Source: Morella rubra
Lineage: Eukaryota > Streptophyta > Magnoliopsida > Fagales > Myricaceae
NCBI GenBank assembly: GCA_003952965.2
Contig: CM025852.1
Span: 17,281,668-17,345,667, forward strand
DNA length: 64,000 nucleotides
Reading direction: 5' to 3'
In this document: positions 47,901-59,383 of the stretch, piece after piece
Position numbering within the stretch: position 1 is the stretch's first letter
Layout of the letters: each line of letters starts with the position of its first letter
Position numbers and translations under genes: made by a program
The notes under the pieces: generated by a model
Told to the model about the DNA's origin: nothing
Databases searched by the model: none
What the model saw: only the letters and a program-made list of their open reading frames with translations

Positions 47901-50471
47901 CACATCCCTGTCCATTTTCCAAAATATTTCTGAAAGTACTATTCAAATTTTCATTTCAATATGCAGAAACTAAAATGTTACTCTAGGACAGCGTGGCAGC
48001 ATTTTATATATCTGCTTTGGATTGTATTTGAAAATCACATTTGACGAATTGGGCCCGTAGTCTACTATTCCTGTATTTGTGGTGTTAAATCTCAAGTTTC
48101 TTCTTCTTCTTCTTCTTCTTCTTCTTCTTCTTTGTTTTCCTGTATCTCGGAACAATGAGGGGAAGTACAGCAGCTAAATTGGTAAAAGGAAAGAATGTTC
48201 TATTAGTTTTGGTCACATTAGTTTCATTAGACTTTTGCTTCTGTCTGTTTCGTTTTTAATTTAATTATCTTGTCCTTGTCTTGCTAATGGTTCAAACTTA
48301 GGGATTCAATGCCACATTAACTGAACCAGTGGACACTCCTGGGAGTAGAGGCGATCAGATTAAAGAAATGGAACTTAAAGTGCACCCAGGGCTGAAAGAA
48401 CCTTTGAAAGAACTTTGCAGTGATCCAAAGACAACAGTTGTTGTACTCAGTGGGAGTGACAGAACGGTCTTAGATTATGTACTCCATATGGCTTAATTTT
48501 TCATCTTTTGTTCCTGCCTTACCCTGTCCCCTTCTTAACATAGTGCCTTTACAGAACTTTGGGGAGTACGACATGTGGTTGGCAGCAGAGAATGGGATGT
48601 TTTTACGCTGTACGAAGGGGAAATGGATGACAACAATGCCTGAGCATTTGACTATGGATTGGGCTGATAGTGTGAAGGTACATACTGAGAGTGTAGTTAC
48701 GTGTAGTTCTGTTTAGCTGTTCCTCTTCAAACTCTAAACCTATGATACTGATGTCATGTTTCCAGCATGTTTTCGAATACTTCACAGAAAGAACACCCCG
48801 TTCACATTTTGAACAACGTGAAACTTCACTTGTATGGAATTATAAATACGCAGGTACTTGTCTTGTTGAAACTAGTCTTGTGAACATATTTTTTTCCTCT
48901 CTCATCTTTTAATGTTTGTAGATGTGGAGTTTGGAAGACTTCAAGCAAGGGATATGTTGCAGCATCTCTGGACGGGCCCAATTTCCAATGCATCTGTCGA
49001 TGTTGTTCAGGGTGGCCGATCTGTTGAGGTGCGAGCAGTTGGTGTGACAAAGGTGATTGCTTGTTTCTCATAGTTAGAGTTCCTAATATGACCTGAGTAG
49101 TTTTCGTGCTGGAGTATTGTCATGTCTATTATATCTTATTGAAGCAGGGTGCAGCTATTGACCGCATACTCGCAGAGATAGTGCACAGTAAATCAATGAC
49201 AACAGCAATAGATTATGTCCTATGCATTGGACATTTTCTGGCAAAGGTATCATTCTCCTCTCTCTATTATTCGTCTGGAATTGATTTAATATTTTTTTGT
49301 TATGACGGCCCTTAGTTTATTTAGTTGTCCTGGAAATATTTTATCTTTAACATGAGTAGTATTATGACCTGTTAAAACTTTCTTTTCTAGGAAAGATGAT
49401 GAGATGTTGGCATTAGTTGTCAATAAGTCTCTGATTTTATAGCATTAATCCTCATTTTAACAACTCAAGAGTTATTGTCACAGCATTGCCTACTCAGTTT
49501 TAAGAATTTCAGCTTGTAGTCATGGAGAAGAATCGGGAAACAAGACAGTTAGTACTCAACTTTCAGAATGCGTGAGATGTCTTGATTTTGCATGTAAAGT
49601 TTCAATTTTGACAAACTTGTTTTTGCTTAAGATTTGAATTTTATGGAGATGATTGAAGTGGAAAACTCGAGTGATAAAAGATTTAAATCCATATGATTGA
49701 GCGGGTTAATCGAATGTGTAATTCATATTACTTGGCTGATGCTTAGTATTTTGATGAACCCTACCGTAGGATTATTCACCCATGCTTATTAAGACTTGGG
49801 AGTGCTTGGAAGCGGCCTTCGCCATTATAGGACTTTACTTGTGCTGAAGGTCTTTTCCAGTGCCTCTGGATGTTTTCTTTGCCTCATTCTTATTTAATCA
49901 TTTAGCATAAGAGGGAAGAACAAGCGAGGTTCCATGTTTTCTTGCGCTTTATTTATTTTTTTTGGGATAAGTATGCTCCCTCCTCCGTGGAAAATGGAGA
50001 ACATAAATTTACTTGTTACATCCATAAAGAAACCTGATTGCACATCTTTCACTGCTTCAGGATGAAGACGTGTACACCTTTTTTGAGCCAGAGCTGCCTT
50101 CCGATCCAATCGGTATTGCAAGGACCAAGGCAACTGATGGACTCAAGCTTACCGGCGATAGAAGATCACCTCTGAAGCTTGCAGCTAGCAGAAGCATACC
50201 AAAATCATATCATAGCAGGACACCACGGCCTTTGCCAAATCCTGAAGTGAGAGATCTCATAGGTGGGTCAAAATCATCTCATACCGGACGGAGGACATCA
50301 TCATCACCAGAAAAGATTTCATGGAACGTGCTTGATCTTAAGGGAGAGAACTATTTTTCTTGTGCCGTTGGACGAACTCGTACAACTGCTCGGTATATAC
50401 TTGGATCATCAGACGATGTCGTCTCCTTTTTGAAAGAACTGGCCGATGTGTCTTTGTCCAGTTCGCCGTGA
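35945..50471 (+). CDS. TPS1: Alpha,alpha-trehalose-phosphate synthase, class I (TPS1 type), complete, 17 coding exons
   Basis: Exons: 35945-36341, 36528-36625, 36768-37156, 38329-38443, 38608-38709, 41171-41321, 42721-42809, 43745-43793, 44615-44715, 46571-46758, 47347-47464, 48302-48478, 48555-48677, 48766-48853, 48922-49052, 49148-49246, 50061-50471. All introns are GT-AG, phases agree, and they sum to 2826 bases, i.e. 941 aa plus stop, about the Arabidopsis TPS1 length (942). Order: N-terminal extension with RLLRVRE (autoinhibitory/nuclear region in TPS1), GT20 synthase domain from [12 protein letters not shown] (about residue 98), with [26 protein letters not shown] (373-380) and [15 protein letters not shown] (470-484), then a phosphatase-like domain and a Ser/Arg-rich tail ending with the conserved [22 protein letters not shown]. 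It makes trehalose-6-phosphate from UDP-glucose and glucose-6-phosphate. The phosphatase motif I reads GFNATL (600-605) in place of DxDGT, so no phosphatase activity is expected, as in other class I proteins. Confidence 0.97.
37690..37805. repeat. Short foldback repeat in TPS1 intron 3
   Basis: The left arm (around 37700-37722, ttttgctgcatcc) and right arm (37766-37800, gatgcagcaaaaa) are imperfect inverted repeats of about 30 bp enclosing about 45 bp. It is probably a small MITE. Confidence 0.5.
38710..41170 (+). other. TPS1 intron 5, 2.46 kb
   Basis: The largest intron within the coding part. It separates the exon ending FKGRK from the exon starting [13 protein letters not shown]. No inserted gene recognised; ORFs at 39353-39750 are not coding-like. 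Confidence 0.8.
42898..43219. mobile_element. Mutator-type MITE in TPS1 intron 7, with 9-bp target-site duplication
   Basis: 322 bp flanked by the same 9 bases, aaaaaacta, at 42889-42897 and 43220-43228. The ends are related inverted repeats (gggaaaatttaactttt left; ggggaaaccatactttgc right on the complement), with tttgcaattt motifs continuing the similarity inward. A 9-bp duplication is characteristic of Mutator-like elements. No coding capacity. Confidence 0.8.
45726..46282. mobile_element. MITE-like element in TPS1 intron 9, with an internal tandem repeat
   Basis: Inverted ends: ggtagcacctacctgtg at the left, ggtagtagcaaccacctgtg on the complement of the right, both followed by a ttttttcgc-like run. 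Inside, a 52-bp unit occurs twice (45811-45862 and 45870-45921) without differences I can see. The 8-mer atttaata occurs near both ends (45708 and 46284) and may be a target-site duplication, but this is weak in AT-rich DNA. Confidence 0.7.
48098..48132. repeat. (TTC)n microsatellite in TPS1 intron 11
   Basis: About eleven uninterrupted TTC repeats between exons 11 and 12. It could act as an extended polypyrimidine tract but lies 170 bp from the acceptor. Confidence 0.9.
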
Positions 50472-50789
50472 AGTTAGAGAGAATCTCATGCTTTCGCATC
50501 TCTGGTTCATCCGGTTGAAAAGTTCAAATACCCAAGCTTTAGATGTTAAATATCTCAGTGGGGAGATGATAATATTCCCTACATCCTTGTGATATTCTTT
50601 CCTCTAAACATCTCATCCATCTTGCCAAAAGCAAACTGCTAATATCTCTAGAATCCATATTGTCACTACCTTCATGGAACTGGTATATTCATTATACTGA
50701 CTGAAATTATCTAAACCACAGAGTTCCTGACCCCAAACAGAATTTGAGCTGAAAAGAAACAGTTCTTGGCACCACTTGTTTCGTTTAGG

Positions 50790-50967
50790 TACCGTTTGTT
50801 TCCTTAATATTTTGGGACATAAAAATTTCTAGCAAAACAAACACACTCTAAAATTTTTAACTTTTAAACATACGCATTTCACCTTTCACAAACTCAAATA
50901 AATCTCAATAAAGTAAAGATTCTTAAAATTTTGAGAATATTCTCTGAAATTTTGACAAACAAACATC
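50790..50967. repeat. AT-rich MITE-like repeat, family B, copy 2
   Basis: It runs from accgtttgtttccttaat to gacaaacaaacatcc, giving short inverted GTTTGTTT ends. The internal order of motifs matches 4296-4472. It lies about 320 bp after the TPS1 stop codon and may fall in the 3' flank. Confidence 0.55.
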
Positions 50968-52361
50968 CCTTTATTCTTCGCTCAATTATCTCAACATTGC
51001 GGACAGTGTTAGTCGCCATATTCCTCCAAACCCCCTCCCCCCCCTCTTTTTTTTTTTTTCTTTTCAAAGCCCAAAATAAAAAGTCCATTTTTTATTTGAT
51101 GAGACACTATTTCGGAGCCCTCTAACCGTTTCTAAGTTTGGAAATACCACTAAAGAACTAACCTAGCCCCTGAAAGCTGCTGAGGGATATTTACAGTTTA
51201 GTTTGTAGTCAATTGTCATAATTTTTTTACTTAATTATATCAAGAATTTTTGTGGTATAAGGTTTCGACAAAAAGATCATTGTGGTAAAAAAGTTAATAC
51301 AAATTTGTCAATGTAGTTAATGTATAGTAATAAAATAGTCTTTCCGTTTCAGTTCCGTCATCTCTCTTAACTTCCAATATTAAATTGAATTAAATTTTCA
51401 GTTAAGAAGTCATATATTACTAATTTAAAATTCAACATCGAACATTAAGAGAGATGATAAAATTAAAATTGAGGGAATATTTTGTTACTATACATTGAAT
51501 ATATTGATGAATTTGTATAATCGTTTACCACAAGATGCTTTTTGTCAAAACTTTATACTACAAAGACTAATTGTATAATTGAGCCCTAATTTTTTTCTCC
51601 ATGCAATGAAAAAGTGCCAGTGCAAAACGTGGGGCTGTATTGGTTGGTTCAACGGGCTGAACTGCGACCAGAAGGTTTGATTTCTTTGATTGAACTTGTC
51701 AATAAGCCAGTAAGCTGTCCTTCTGTTTTCGTAGAATATACTTTATGTCAGTAATCGACAGAAAAAATCAAGAATAAAGATAAACTCCAACATATTAATA
51801 TATATATATATATAATGACATGAACTGGCTTCATCTCCAGTACTTTGGTTGGTTTTCCCGTCGGCGTGTACATTTTCTTTGAGAACGAATCTAGAAGCCG
51901 TGATGACATATTGGCATGCACAGTTATAGTTTAGAAACGGAAGTGTCGAGAAAAAACCATTAGAAAACTTGCATGAATTTGAATGGGGCCACAAAGTGCT
52001 AAAAGCCGACGACTTCAGGCTGGACCACAAAGTGCTCTCTTCACTTCCCGACAAAGAAACAGTTTTGCATATCCTGGTGAATGGGGCTTTACTTGGGAAA
52101 GTTCTAGGGAAGCCAATTGAAACCCCCACGATCATGCTCTACAGCACCCAGCCATCACCTAGTCGTGTGGGGATCAGTTAAGCTGTGTGCACTTCCATCA
52201 CCTCCTACTTTAAGGTTCTGAAATAGTCTCCAATGTCTGCGACTGCGAGAAGAGTATTATATTTCAAGGGAACTTTAGGACCACCGTCATTACGTTTGGA
52301 GTCCATGACACATAAATTACGTTGGGCAAGAAAAATTGCTTTTGTTTACCCAAGTGTTTAA
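50968..52361. other. Intergenic region downstream of TPS1
   Basis: AT-rich with poly-T and TA runs. A 70-codon ORF at 51969-52181 on the plus strand (MHEFEWGHKVLKADDF...) has balanced composition but no recognised domain; it may be a gene fragment. Confidence 0.4.
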
Positions 52362-52960
52362 TTGGTATTTATTCCGAGTCTTTTGAATGATGTGAACATT
52401 AAGGTTAATGTTGATGTTGCTATGCGTCCCTCGTTTGCTATGGCAGCTTGTGTGTGCCGACATCATCAAGGGAAGATTATTTATGCTGCTGCCAAAAAGC
52501 TCTGTTGTGTTGATTCCACTATTGGGGAAGCTGAGGCGTTGTGGTTAGGCGTTACGATAGCAGACCAGTTTTCTTGGCCGGATGTTATATTTGAGGGAGA
52601 CTCTTTAGTGGTGCTGACAGCAGTGGATAGGCCGATCTCAGACTGCCTGTAGCGAATTGAACCTATTATTGCTTTGATTAAATCCCGCTTTGTTGTGAAT
52701 CCTTCCTTTAAATGCTCCTTCTCTCCTAGGTGTGCTAATGTTGCTGCACACAGTCTTGCCCAATATGCTGCTTCCTCCCTCAGGGAGGGATGCTTCCCTG
52801 CGTTTTGTGGGCATTGTGATAGGCTGCCGTGGGTTTATGAGGGATCTGATCCCCCTTAATTGTATTGTGCCGTCTTGTATGTACTCTCCCTTTTGGTTCG
52901 GTAATAAAATTTGCTGCCATTGCCCAAATGGGCACGGTAGGTTTGAAAAAAAAAAAGAAG
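52362..52960 (+). pseudogene. LINE 3' end: RNase H domain with poly(A) tail
   Basis: The frame reads VNVDVAMRPSFAMAACVC, then EAEALWLGVTIA, VIFEGDSLVVLTAV, a TAG at 52651-52653, and resumes in frame with FSPRCANVAAHSLAQYA. These are the D, E, D and final motifs of the plant non-LTR retroelement RNase H (RVT_3) domain. It ends with a 3'UTR containing aataaaat and a run of about 11 A at 52947, the expected poly(A) end. The upstream reverse transcriptase is absent, as in a typical 5'-truncated copy. Confidence 0.8.
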
Positions 52961-53440
52961 GAAAAAAGAAGCATGAGAGAGCGCACAGAACTTTCGATTA
53001 GAGAGGAGGGAAAAGGACAAAAAGATATAGGAGACAGAACGCCTCGTGTCCACCCACTTTCTTCAGGATATTCAGTGCCCGGTGTAATTATTTGGAAGGA
53101 TAATAGAAGTGCAGTAGTTGAAGAAGTAAATGCCATTCATACTGAGTAAAGTAGAGGATGAAATAAATACACCTCCAGGCTTCCCAGATGACATAAATCA
53201 TGAAGTACCTATTCAAAGTTTCTTGCTGAAAGTAACTAAGCAACACTATAACAGTAGAAATCAAAGAGGCATTACTAATAGAATCACCCTTCTGATCTTC
53301 TAGAACAGTGGAAACAACAATATGAAGCTAACAACGAATGATTGTTGGAACTGATGAAGAGTGTCGGGGAGGCTGGCTCCAATATATTAATCTAGTACAA
53401 AATGGAGAGGTCAATCCTCAGGTCTATAGCAGGAAACTCT

Positions 53441-55548
53441 TTATGCTGCAATGTTTTTCTTGTTCAGTTCGAAAACATACTTAACCAATGACTCCTTGAT
53501 AGAGAGCAACTCGGGGAACTCGTTCTTCAGCTTCGATGCATCCATCTCATTGTTGCTTCGAGGGGCCACTATGACCTTGGCTTGCTCTTCAAGTGTGAAG
53601 TTAACCCACTTGAAGCCAGGATCAATGTATTGCTTGTACATCTCAAGAATCTCATTATGGCTCACAACCCCTGGGTTTGTGAAGTTCCATATACCCCTCA
53701 AGTTCCGCTTTGCCATCTCAATTGAAATTGGTAGAAGCTCATCCAAGACAGTAACGCTATTCGGGATGTTAACCACTTTGCTGTAACGAGAAATCTTCGT
53801 TATGAAATTGCGTGGGTTGTTTAGGTCGGACGATATTGGCATCCGAACTCTTAGAGTGCAGACATTATCATATTCTTTCAACAGCTCCTCAACCTGGTTG
53901 AAAAATCAAAAAGAATGGATGAGAACAAATTTCATAATCTCTGTATGGATGTAAGAATAAAGACAAGGATGCTTTATAAATTACCATAGCCTTGGTTTTG
54001 GAATAGAAAGAACCAGTGAAATTTGGTTTGTCTTCCTCTTTATATCCAATGCCAGAACCCTCAGGATGTGCAGCATCATACTCAAATATACACCCTGTGG
54101 CGAAGTTCATCATCAAGAGCCCATGCTCTCTGCATACATCTGCTAAGGTTAAGGTTCCAGCAACATTTGTGCGAATTGTTTCTGTTTTGTGAGACTCGCA
54201 CCAATCTACATTGGGCCTACCAGTCACACCAGCAGCATTGAACACATGAGTTGGCTTAACATTTTGCATATCTGCCATTAGTGATGAACGATCCTCTAGG
54301 CGCCCTCTTCCATATTCAAATGCAATCCCTTCTTTCTCGCATATCTTCCCAAGCAAACCCCCAATCCAACCGGTCCTACCATAGATCAAGAACTTCAAGG
54401 AAGGTTTTCGAGGAGAGCCAATGCTCTTGGTAGGGGGAACCAGCATCCGTGTATTACTTGAGACATAAGATGCAGACTTGTCTTCTTCAGACCCATCAAA
54501 GTGTCGCTCGATTCCACCAGGCATCATCAGCATTCTTGGATGAGGAAGTAGTGCCCCAGTGACATCGCCCCACCAATCAGGATTGTTAATGTACCATTCC
54601 ATCGTCTTCTTCAGGCCCTCTTCCCATGTAGTCCTCTCTGACCATCCCAAGTTCTTCAGCTTCTGATCATCTAGAAAGTACCTTTGGTCATTAAAGGGTC
54701 TGTTCTCTACAAACTTGATGCTTTTCTCTGCATCCATTGAGAAAATTCTACATATATCTTTGGCCACATCAATTACTCTCCTTTCCTTCTTTGTCCCGAT
54801 ATTGTACACATGACCTACCTCTCCCTTGTGAAGAACGACTTCAAAAGCCTCAGCAACATCCTCACAATACAAATAACTCCTCACATTAGAACCGTCACCA
54901 TGAATTGGAAGAGGCTTCCCTTGCATCGCCAAGAGGATGAACTTTGGAATTAATTTCTCAGGAAACTGATTGGGCCCATAGACATTGTTTCCACGTGTTG
55001 TTATCACAGGTAAACCCATAAGATCTACCATATGCCATAACAAGCATTTCTGCTCCTGCTTTTGTTGCAGAGTATGGGTTTGTTGGCAGGAGTTGAGAAG
55101 CCTCATGGTTTCCCACAACAGCATCCTCATCTGTTTCCCCATAGACCTCATCCGTGCTCACATGGATGAACCTCCTGATTTGCCCAGTGACCTTGCAGGC
55201 TTCTAAAAGGACATGTGTACCATAAATATTGTTCTTGGTAAACTCAAAGCTGTTACCAAATGAGTTGTCGACGTGGGTCTGGGCTGCAAAGTGCATTATA
55301 GTGTCAATAGACTCAGTGATGAGGAGGAAGTTCACTAGGTCAGCACTCCCAATATCCCCCTTGACAAACTTGAAATTGGGAGATGACTTAGAGGGAAGGA
55401 GGTTTTTCAGATTCGAGCAGTAATCAAGCTTGTCTAGGACAACGATCTTGTAGTCAGGGTAGTTGCGGATAAGCCGGTTGGCAACATGGGATGCGATGAA
55501 CCCAGCAGCACCAGTAATGAGAATGTTCTTTGGGGTATAACTAGCCAT
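53441..55548 (-). CDS. RHM1: Trifunctional UDP-L-rhamnose synthase (RHM type), with one frameshift
   Basis: Two coding exons: 55548-53985 and 53893-53441, intron 53984-53894 (GT-AG). The product would be 671 aa if the frameshift is ignored, about the length of Arabidopsis RHM1 (669). N-terminal UDP-glucose 4,6-dehydratase domain: GAAGFIAS (13-20), STDEVYG (131-137), YSATK (159-163). C-terminal 3,5-epimerase/4-reductase domain: GRTGWIGG (390-397), YSKTK (515-519). It turns UDP-glucose into UDP-rhamnose in the cytosol for pectin and flavonoid rhamnosylation. Odd: after RSYG (residue 178) the frame shifts because of one extra base in the run aaa at 55012-55014 (plus strand); as written, translation would stop after about 196 residues. 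Everything after is intact in the next frame, so a sequencing error is the likeliest cause. Which of the RHM paralogues this is cannot be settled here. Confidence 0.93.
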
Positions 55549-56500
55549 CTCAAAGCAGCGTCTACACAATAAGTATTACAACTATGTAAGATCTCACCAT
55601 GAGTTAAGCAAAGTCAAGATAATATTGATAGAAATAGTAACCAAAATAAATAGTAAATCCACTTTAAAGCGAGAGCGGAGAAAAGAGAAATAGGAAAAAG
55701 GAAAAACAGGGAGATCTCATGGGCATTGTACGTAGAATTCGGTTGCTTTCAGACTAAGGGAAGGATATATTATTGCTTACGCCCCCCGAGATGACAGACT
55801 TACCGAAAAGATAAAACAAGGATCAAAACAGCATACTCCCTACACCTTGTATAGTGCTGAAAAATCGCTTCTCGCTAGCTTCTTAGAAGCTAAACAACAG
55901 ATCACATAACATTATATCTTCATTTTATTTCCTCCATTTCCAAGCAACTAAATAGATCCAAATCAACATCAAATAGCGGAGAAAAAGCAAGCTACAATCA
56001 AGATCAGCATATCATTCATGAAAACAACCACAAGTTCCCAGATTCAACACATCCTGCAGAACCCAAAACAATCACGAGATCCACGCATATCCATGGACCC
56101 ATATATAAACTAAGAATCGCATTTCCTGAAACGCATATAGATCTGATCACTACCACCGGATCCCAATTCTATTCCCACAGGAGACACAGACACAAACACC
56201 CAGATCATATCAACCAAATGTCCAGCAGTAAATAAAGGCAAAAGGGCATTAAAACTACCCGAAAACGCTTCGCATTGATCACAGATCTAACTAAATTGAG
56301 AAAGACCCAGATCGCGCATAGCTCCAAACAAAGCCGAAAAACCAGCACTTAAACCATTATGTACACGAGCAATTCCACAGAAACAGGACGACATATAAAC
56401 TTACCAATCAGATCAACCCAGAAAGAGAGACACCAGAGTTTCCGACAAAGAAAAGGGAAGACGAGAAGAGTCACGGAGAATTGGGAGCTTGAGTGCGAGA
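55549..56500 (-). promoter_or_regulatory. RHM 5'UTR with an 843-bp leader intron
   Basis: A canonical donor (gattg/gtaagttt, minus strand) at 56404 and an acceptor (attgtgtag/acgctg) at 55562 define an intron 55562-56404, leaving a 13-base leader before ATG 55548. The first, non-coding exon is the CT-rich stretch 56405 to about 56500 (minus strand tctctcgcactcaagc). Leader introns often enhance expression in plant housekeeping genes. Confidence 0.7.
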
Positions 56501-56523
56501 GAGAAGACACTGGGAGGGAGGCC

Positions 56524-56531
56524 TATTTATA
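56524..56531 (-). promoter_or_regulatory. TATA box of the RHM gene
   Basis: The minus strand reads TATAAATA at 56531-56524, followed about 30 bases downstream by CT-rich leader sequence. It fits a transcription start near 56495-56500. Confidence 0.75.
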
Positions 56532-58317
56532 CACGCTTTCTGTAAGCAGAGAGACAGTTAAGGGGAGCCATGAAAGGAGCCAAAGTGACGAAAATACCGC
56601 CGAGTGGCTCGTCTTATTACGGGTTCACACGGTTAGTGGGGTCCTTACGTCCAGGGAGCCTATTCGGGTTTAGGTGGTGTTTAAGCGCGAGGGCTGCGTC
56701 TCACGATCTTTCCTTGAAATCTCTCTCACCTCGCGGCCGACCGACTAGAGAATACTCCACGTGAAACGTTGGATGACCCATCTAATCTCTTTATGAAACA
56801 AATATCTATTTGCTTCTCTCACCTTACTGGAAACCGATAGCTTTCCCTGCGCACATCAATGATTAAACCATTTATTTTGGTTTACACAATCATATCATTA
56901 AATTTTATCTTCGGATCTTTTCTAATCACAAACTAATTACTCTAATAGAATATTGACTGAGATGGACCACGTTTTTTTTATAATTTTCTATCTGAATTGT
57001 ACTGTGGCATTTGGAGAGAGATAAATACAATAGGTAGATCTCATTATAGATTCATGATGTCCAAAACCTTATATGGACAATATTAAATAATGTAGAATTT
57101 ATTTGTTGTGTCTATCTTTATCCAAATTGCATCGTGCAATTCGATAAGTAAATTACAAGAAATCTTCATCCGCCTGAGATATCTTTTTTTATGGTGCAAA
57201 ACTCAAGGATCAATTTATATTATTTTTTTAAAAAAAATCCACTATGGATCAATTTTGTTAATTTCCAATGAAAATCCACAAAACAAATTTCAATCTATAA
57301 TAAAAAATAATTAATCATAAGAGTGCATGTGGAAATTAATGTAAAATAAAGAAACAACCTATTTGAGCAAAATGGGTACTAATAAAGGGATCACGATGCT
57401 CGATTGTGAGATAATATTGAACCCATAGATTGTCAAAGTTATCCAAATAATTAACCTGATACTTTTTTGGATGGACCGGTTAATATTATTTTCATTATTA
57501 TGTAGCTAATAGTAATTATGTAATTTGCCATTAGACAATGCCGTAGGCCATCATATATACCCATCAACATCAAATGATAATAATATTTGCTGAACGAATT
57601 GTCTATATTTATTTATATCAAATAATTATCCTATGTGTAATATTGTCACCTTCAGAGTTCCAATTAGTCAATTACATCATTTAGCTCTCCAATTAATTAC
57701 TTACCCACCTCATTTGCGATCTACTGCCTTTAGGACTAAATTGGTAAAATTAATCTACCAAAATGATGTTTTCATATATATAGTACTATCTTTAGTACCT
57801 TTACGGCCTGAGTTATTTCCTTATTTTTATTTAGATCATAAGAGCAAGTTAGACATATTTTTTGAGTCCTAAAAAGACACATTATAATCCCTAGATGATA
57901 GTTCAGACACTACGTACTACATGATTAAAATATTATTTTGAGAATTAGCTTGTAAAAAGGTAATTATTAAATGGGAAAAATATAGTTTTGACTTATTTCT
58001 TTCTTTCTTGCAATATTCGGCAGTTTATCTATCAATAGTCAGCCTCAAGGAACGTCTTAATTAATTAATTAATTATTAGGTACATTAAATAATTAGACGG
58101 AATCTTTTTCAGAGATAATTTTCTTCCCTGTTTAAATTTAATGACCACTAAGCTTATGCTTAATTATAATATATGTATAATCTACATAATTGTTGTACCC
58201 ACAACTGATCACGAACTATTAATTACGAGAACTTTCTTCCAATCAGATGGATTATATCAACTAATTAATTTCCTCATAATTAAATCCCATTGATCTGATC
58301 TTTCACTTTGAAGTTGG

Positions 58318-58535
58318 GATGTTTGTTTTATAAAAAAAATTTAAGATTTGTAGGATTTTTGATAGAATTGTGAATATTTATGTAGGTAGAAATTTTATAG
58401 ATTTTTGTATAAAAGTTGATAAAAGTTTTAAAGATATTTAATTTTTATTGAAATTTGTAAAAAAAGTGTAAAGAGTGAAAATTTGATGTAATATATTTTT
58501 TAATATAAAAAATATTGGAGTCTAAGTCTGAACAA
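58318..58535. repeat. AT-rich repeat related to family B, reversed
   Basis: It starts ggatgtttgttttataaaaa; its complement ends acaaatcttaaa ... aaacaaacatcc, the same right end as 50790-50967. The body is diverged. Confidence 0.4.
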
Positions 58536-59323
58536 CTTAAAAGTACAGACCTTTAAGTTGACTCGATCCGGCGGCGCAACCTGTGTCATGTTGGTTTGTC
58601 ATGATGATCTTAGAAGAGATAATAAATAACTCGATATCAATCATCAATATATAGAAAGCAATTAAGGACTAGTGTTTTTTTTTTTTTTTTTATATCAAAG
58701 GAAAAGGAGAATGATTTCCTTGTGATATTTATAGTGTTTTGGCAGGAAGATTGCTGAATGAAAAAACACAAGTTTTAGTCGTTATATATATATATATAAC
58801 ATGCATTGTTTATCACTAGATTCGAAGTTTTTCAAACGGCTTCACAACTTATATATATATATATGCTGCATTTAATTTCCAGACTATATGATATACTTGA
58901 TGAGTCAATTTCTTGCTACGCTTTCTGGTTTAGTGCCTGCATATATAGTTGGGGTACTGCCAAAGAATCTGTCAGAGATTAGTACCGTTTGCAGACAGAT
59001 TATTAATTAACTTGCGACGACAATAGATTAATTTATCTCAATTCTCCTGAGACGCAAAAGTTCCTCCTCAAGAAACACTCAGAATACATGTTTGAGGGTC
59101 TGAACGTGATGGTTAGAATCTTATTTGCTCCCTAGAGGGTGCTGCATGCAACCAATCACGACTGAAAAATCTCCAATAGATGCAAGTGTTTTTGGTGTAG
59201 ATAATGTGATCCACACATGCATAAGAATTAGGTCGATCTGGGGTGGCTTATATTTTGGGGTTCATGTTTTGTGGGGTAGACCACTAGGGCACGGTAGGAA
59301 CTTCATAGCAAATGCGACAGAAG

Positions 59324-59383
59324 GAATATTCTTAAGATTTCAGATAGATGGAAAAATATTCTTAAGATTTCAGGTGGATGGAA
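59324..59383. repeat. 30-bp tandem repeat, two copies
   Basis: The unit beginning ttcttaagatttcag and ending ggatggaa-like sequence occurs twice, directly adjacent, with a few differences. It lies within a non-coding ORF-like stretch. Confidence 0.7.

Noticed and set aside
51969..52181. 70-codon plus-strand ORF (MHEFEWGHKVLKADDF...)
   Set aside because: Balanced composition, but no domain recognised, no splice partners and no promoter context; kept only as a remark.
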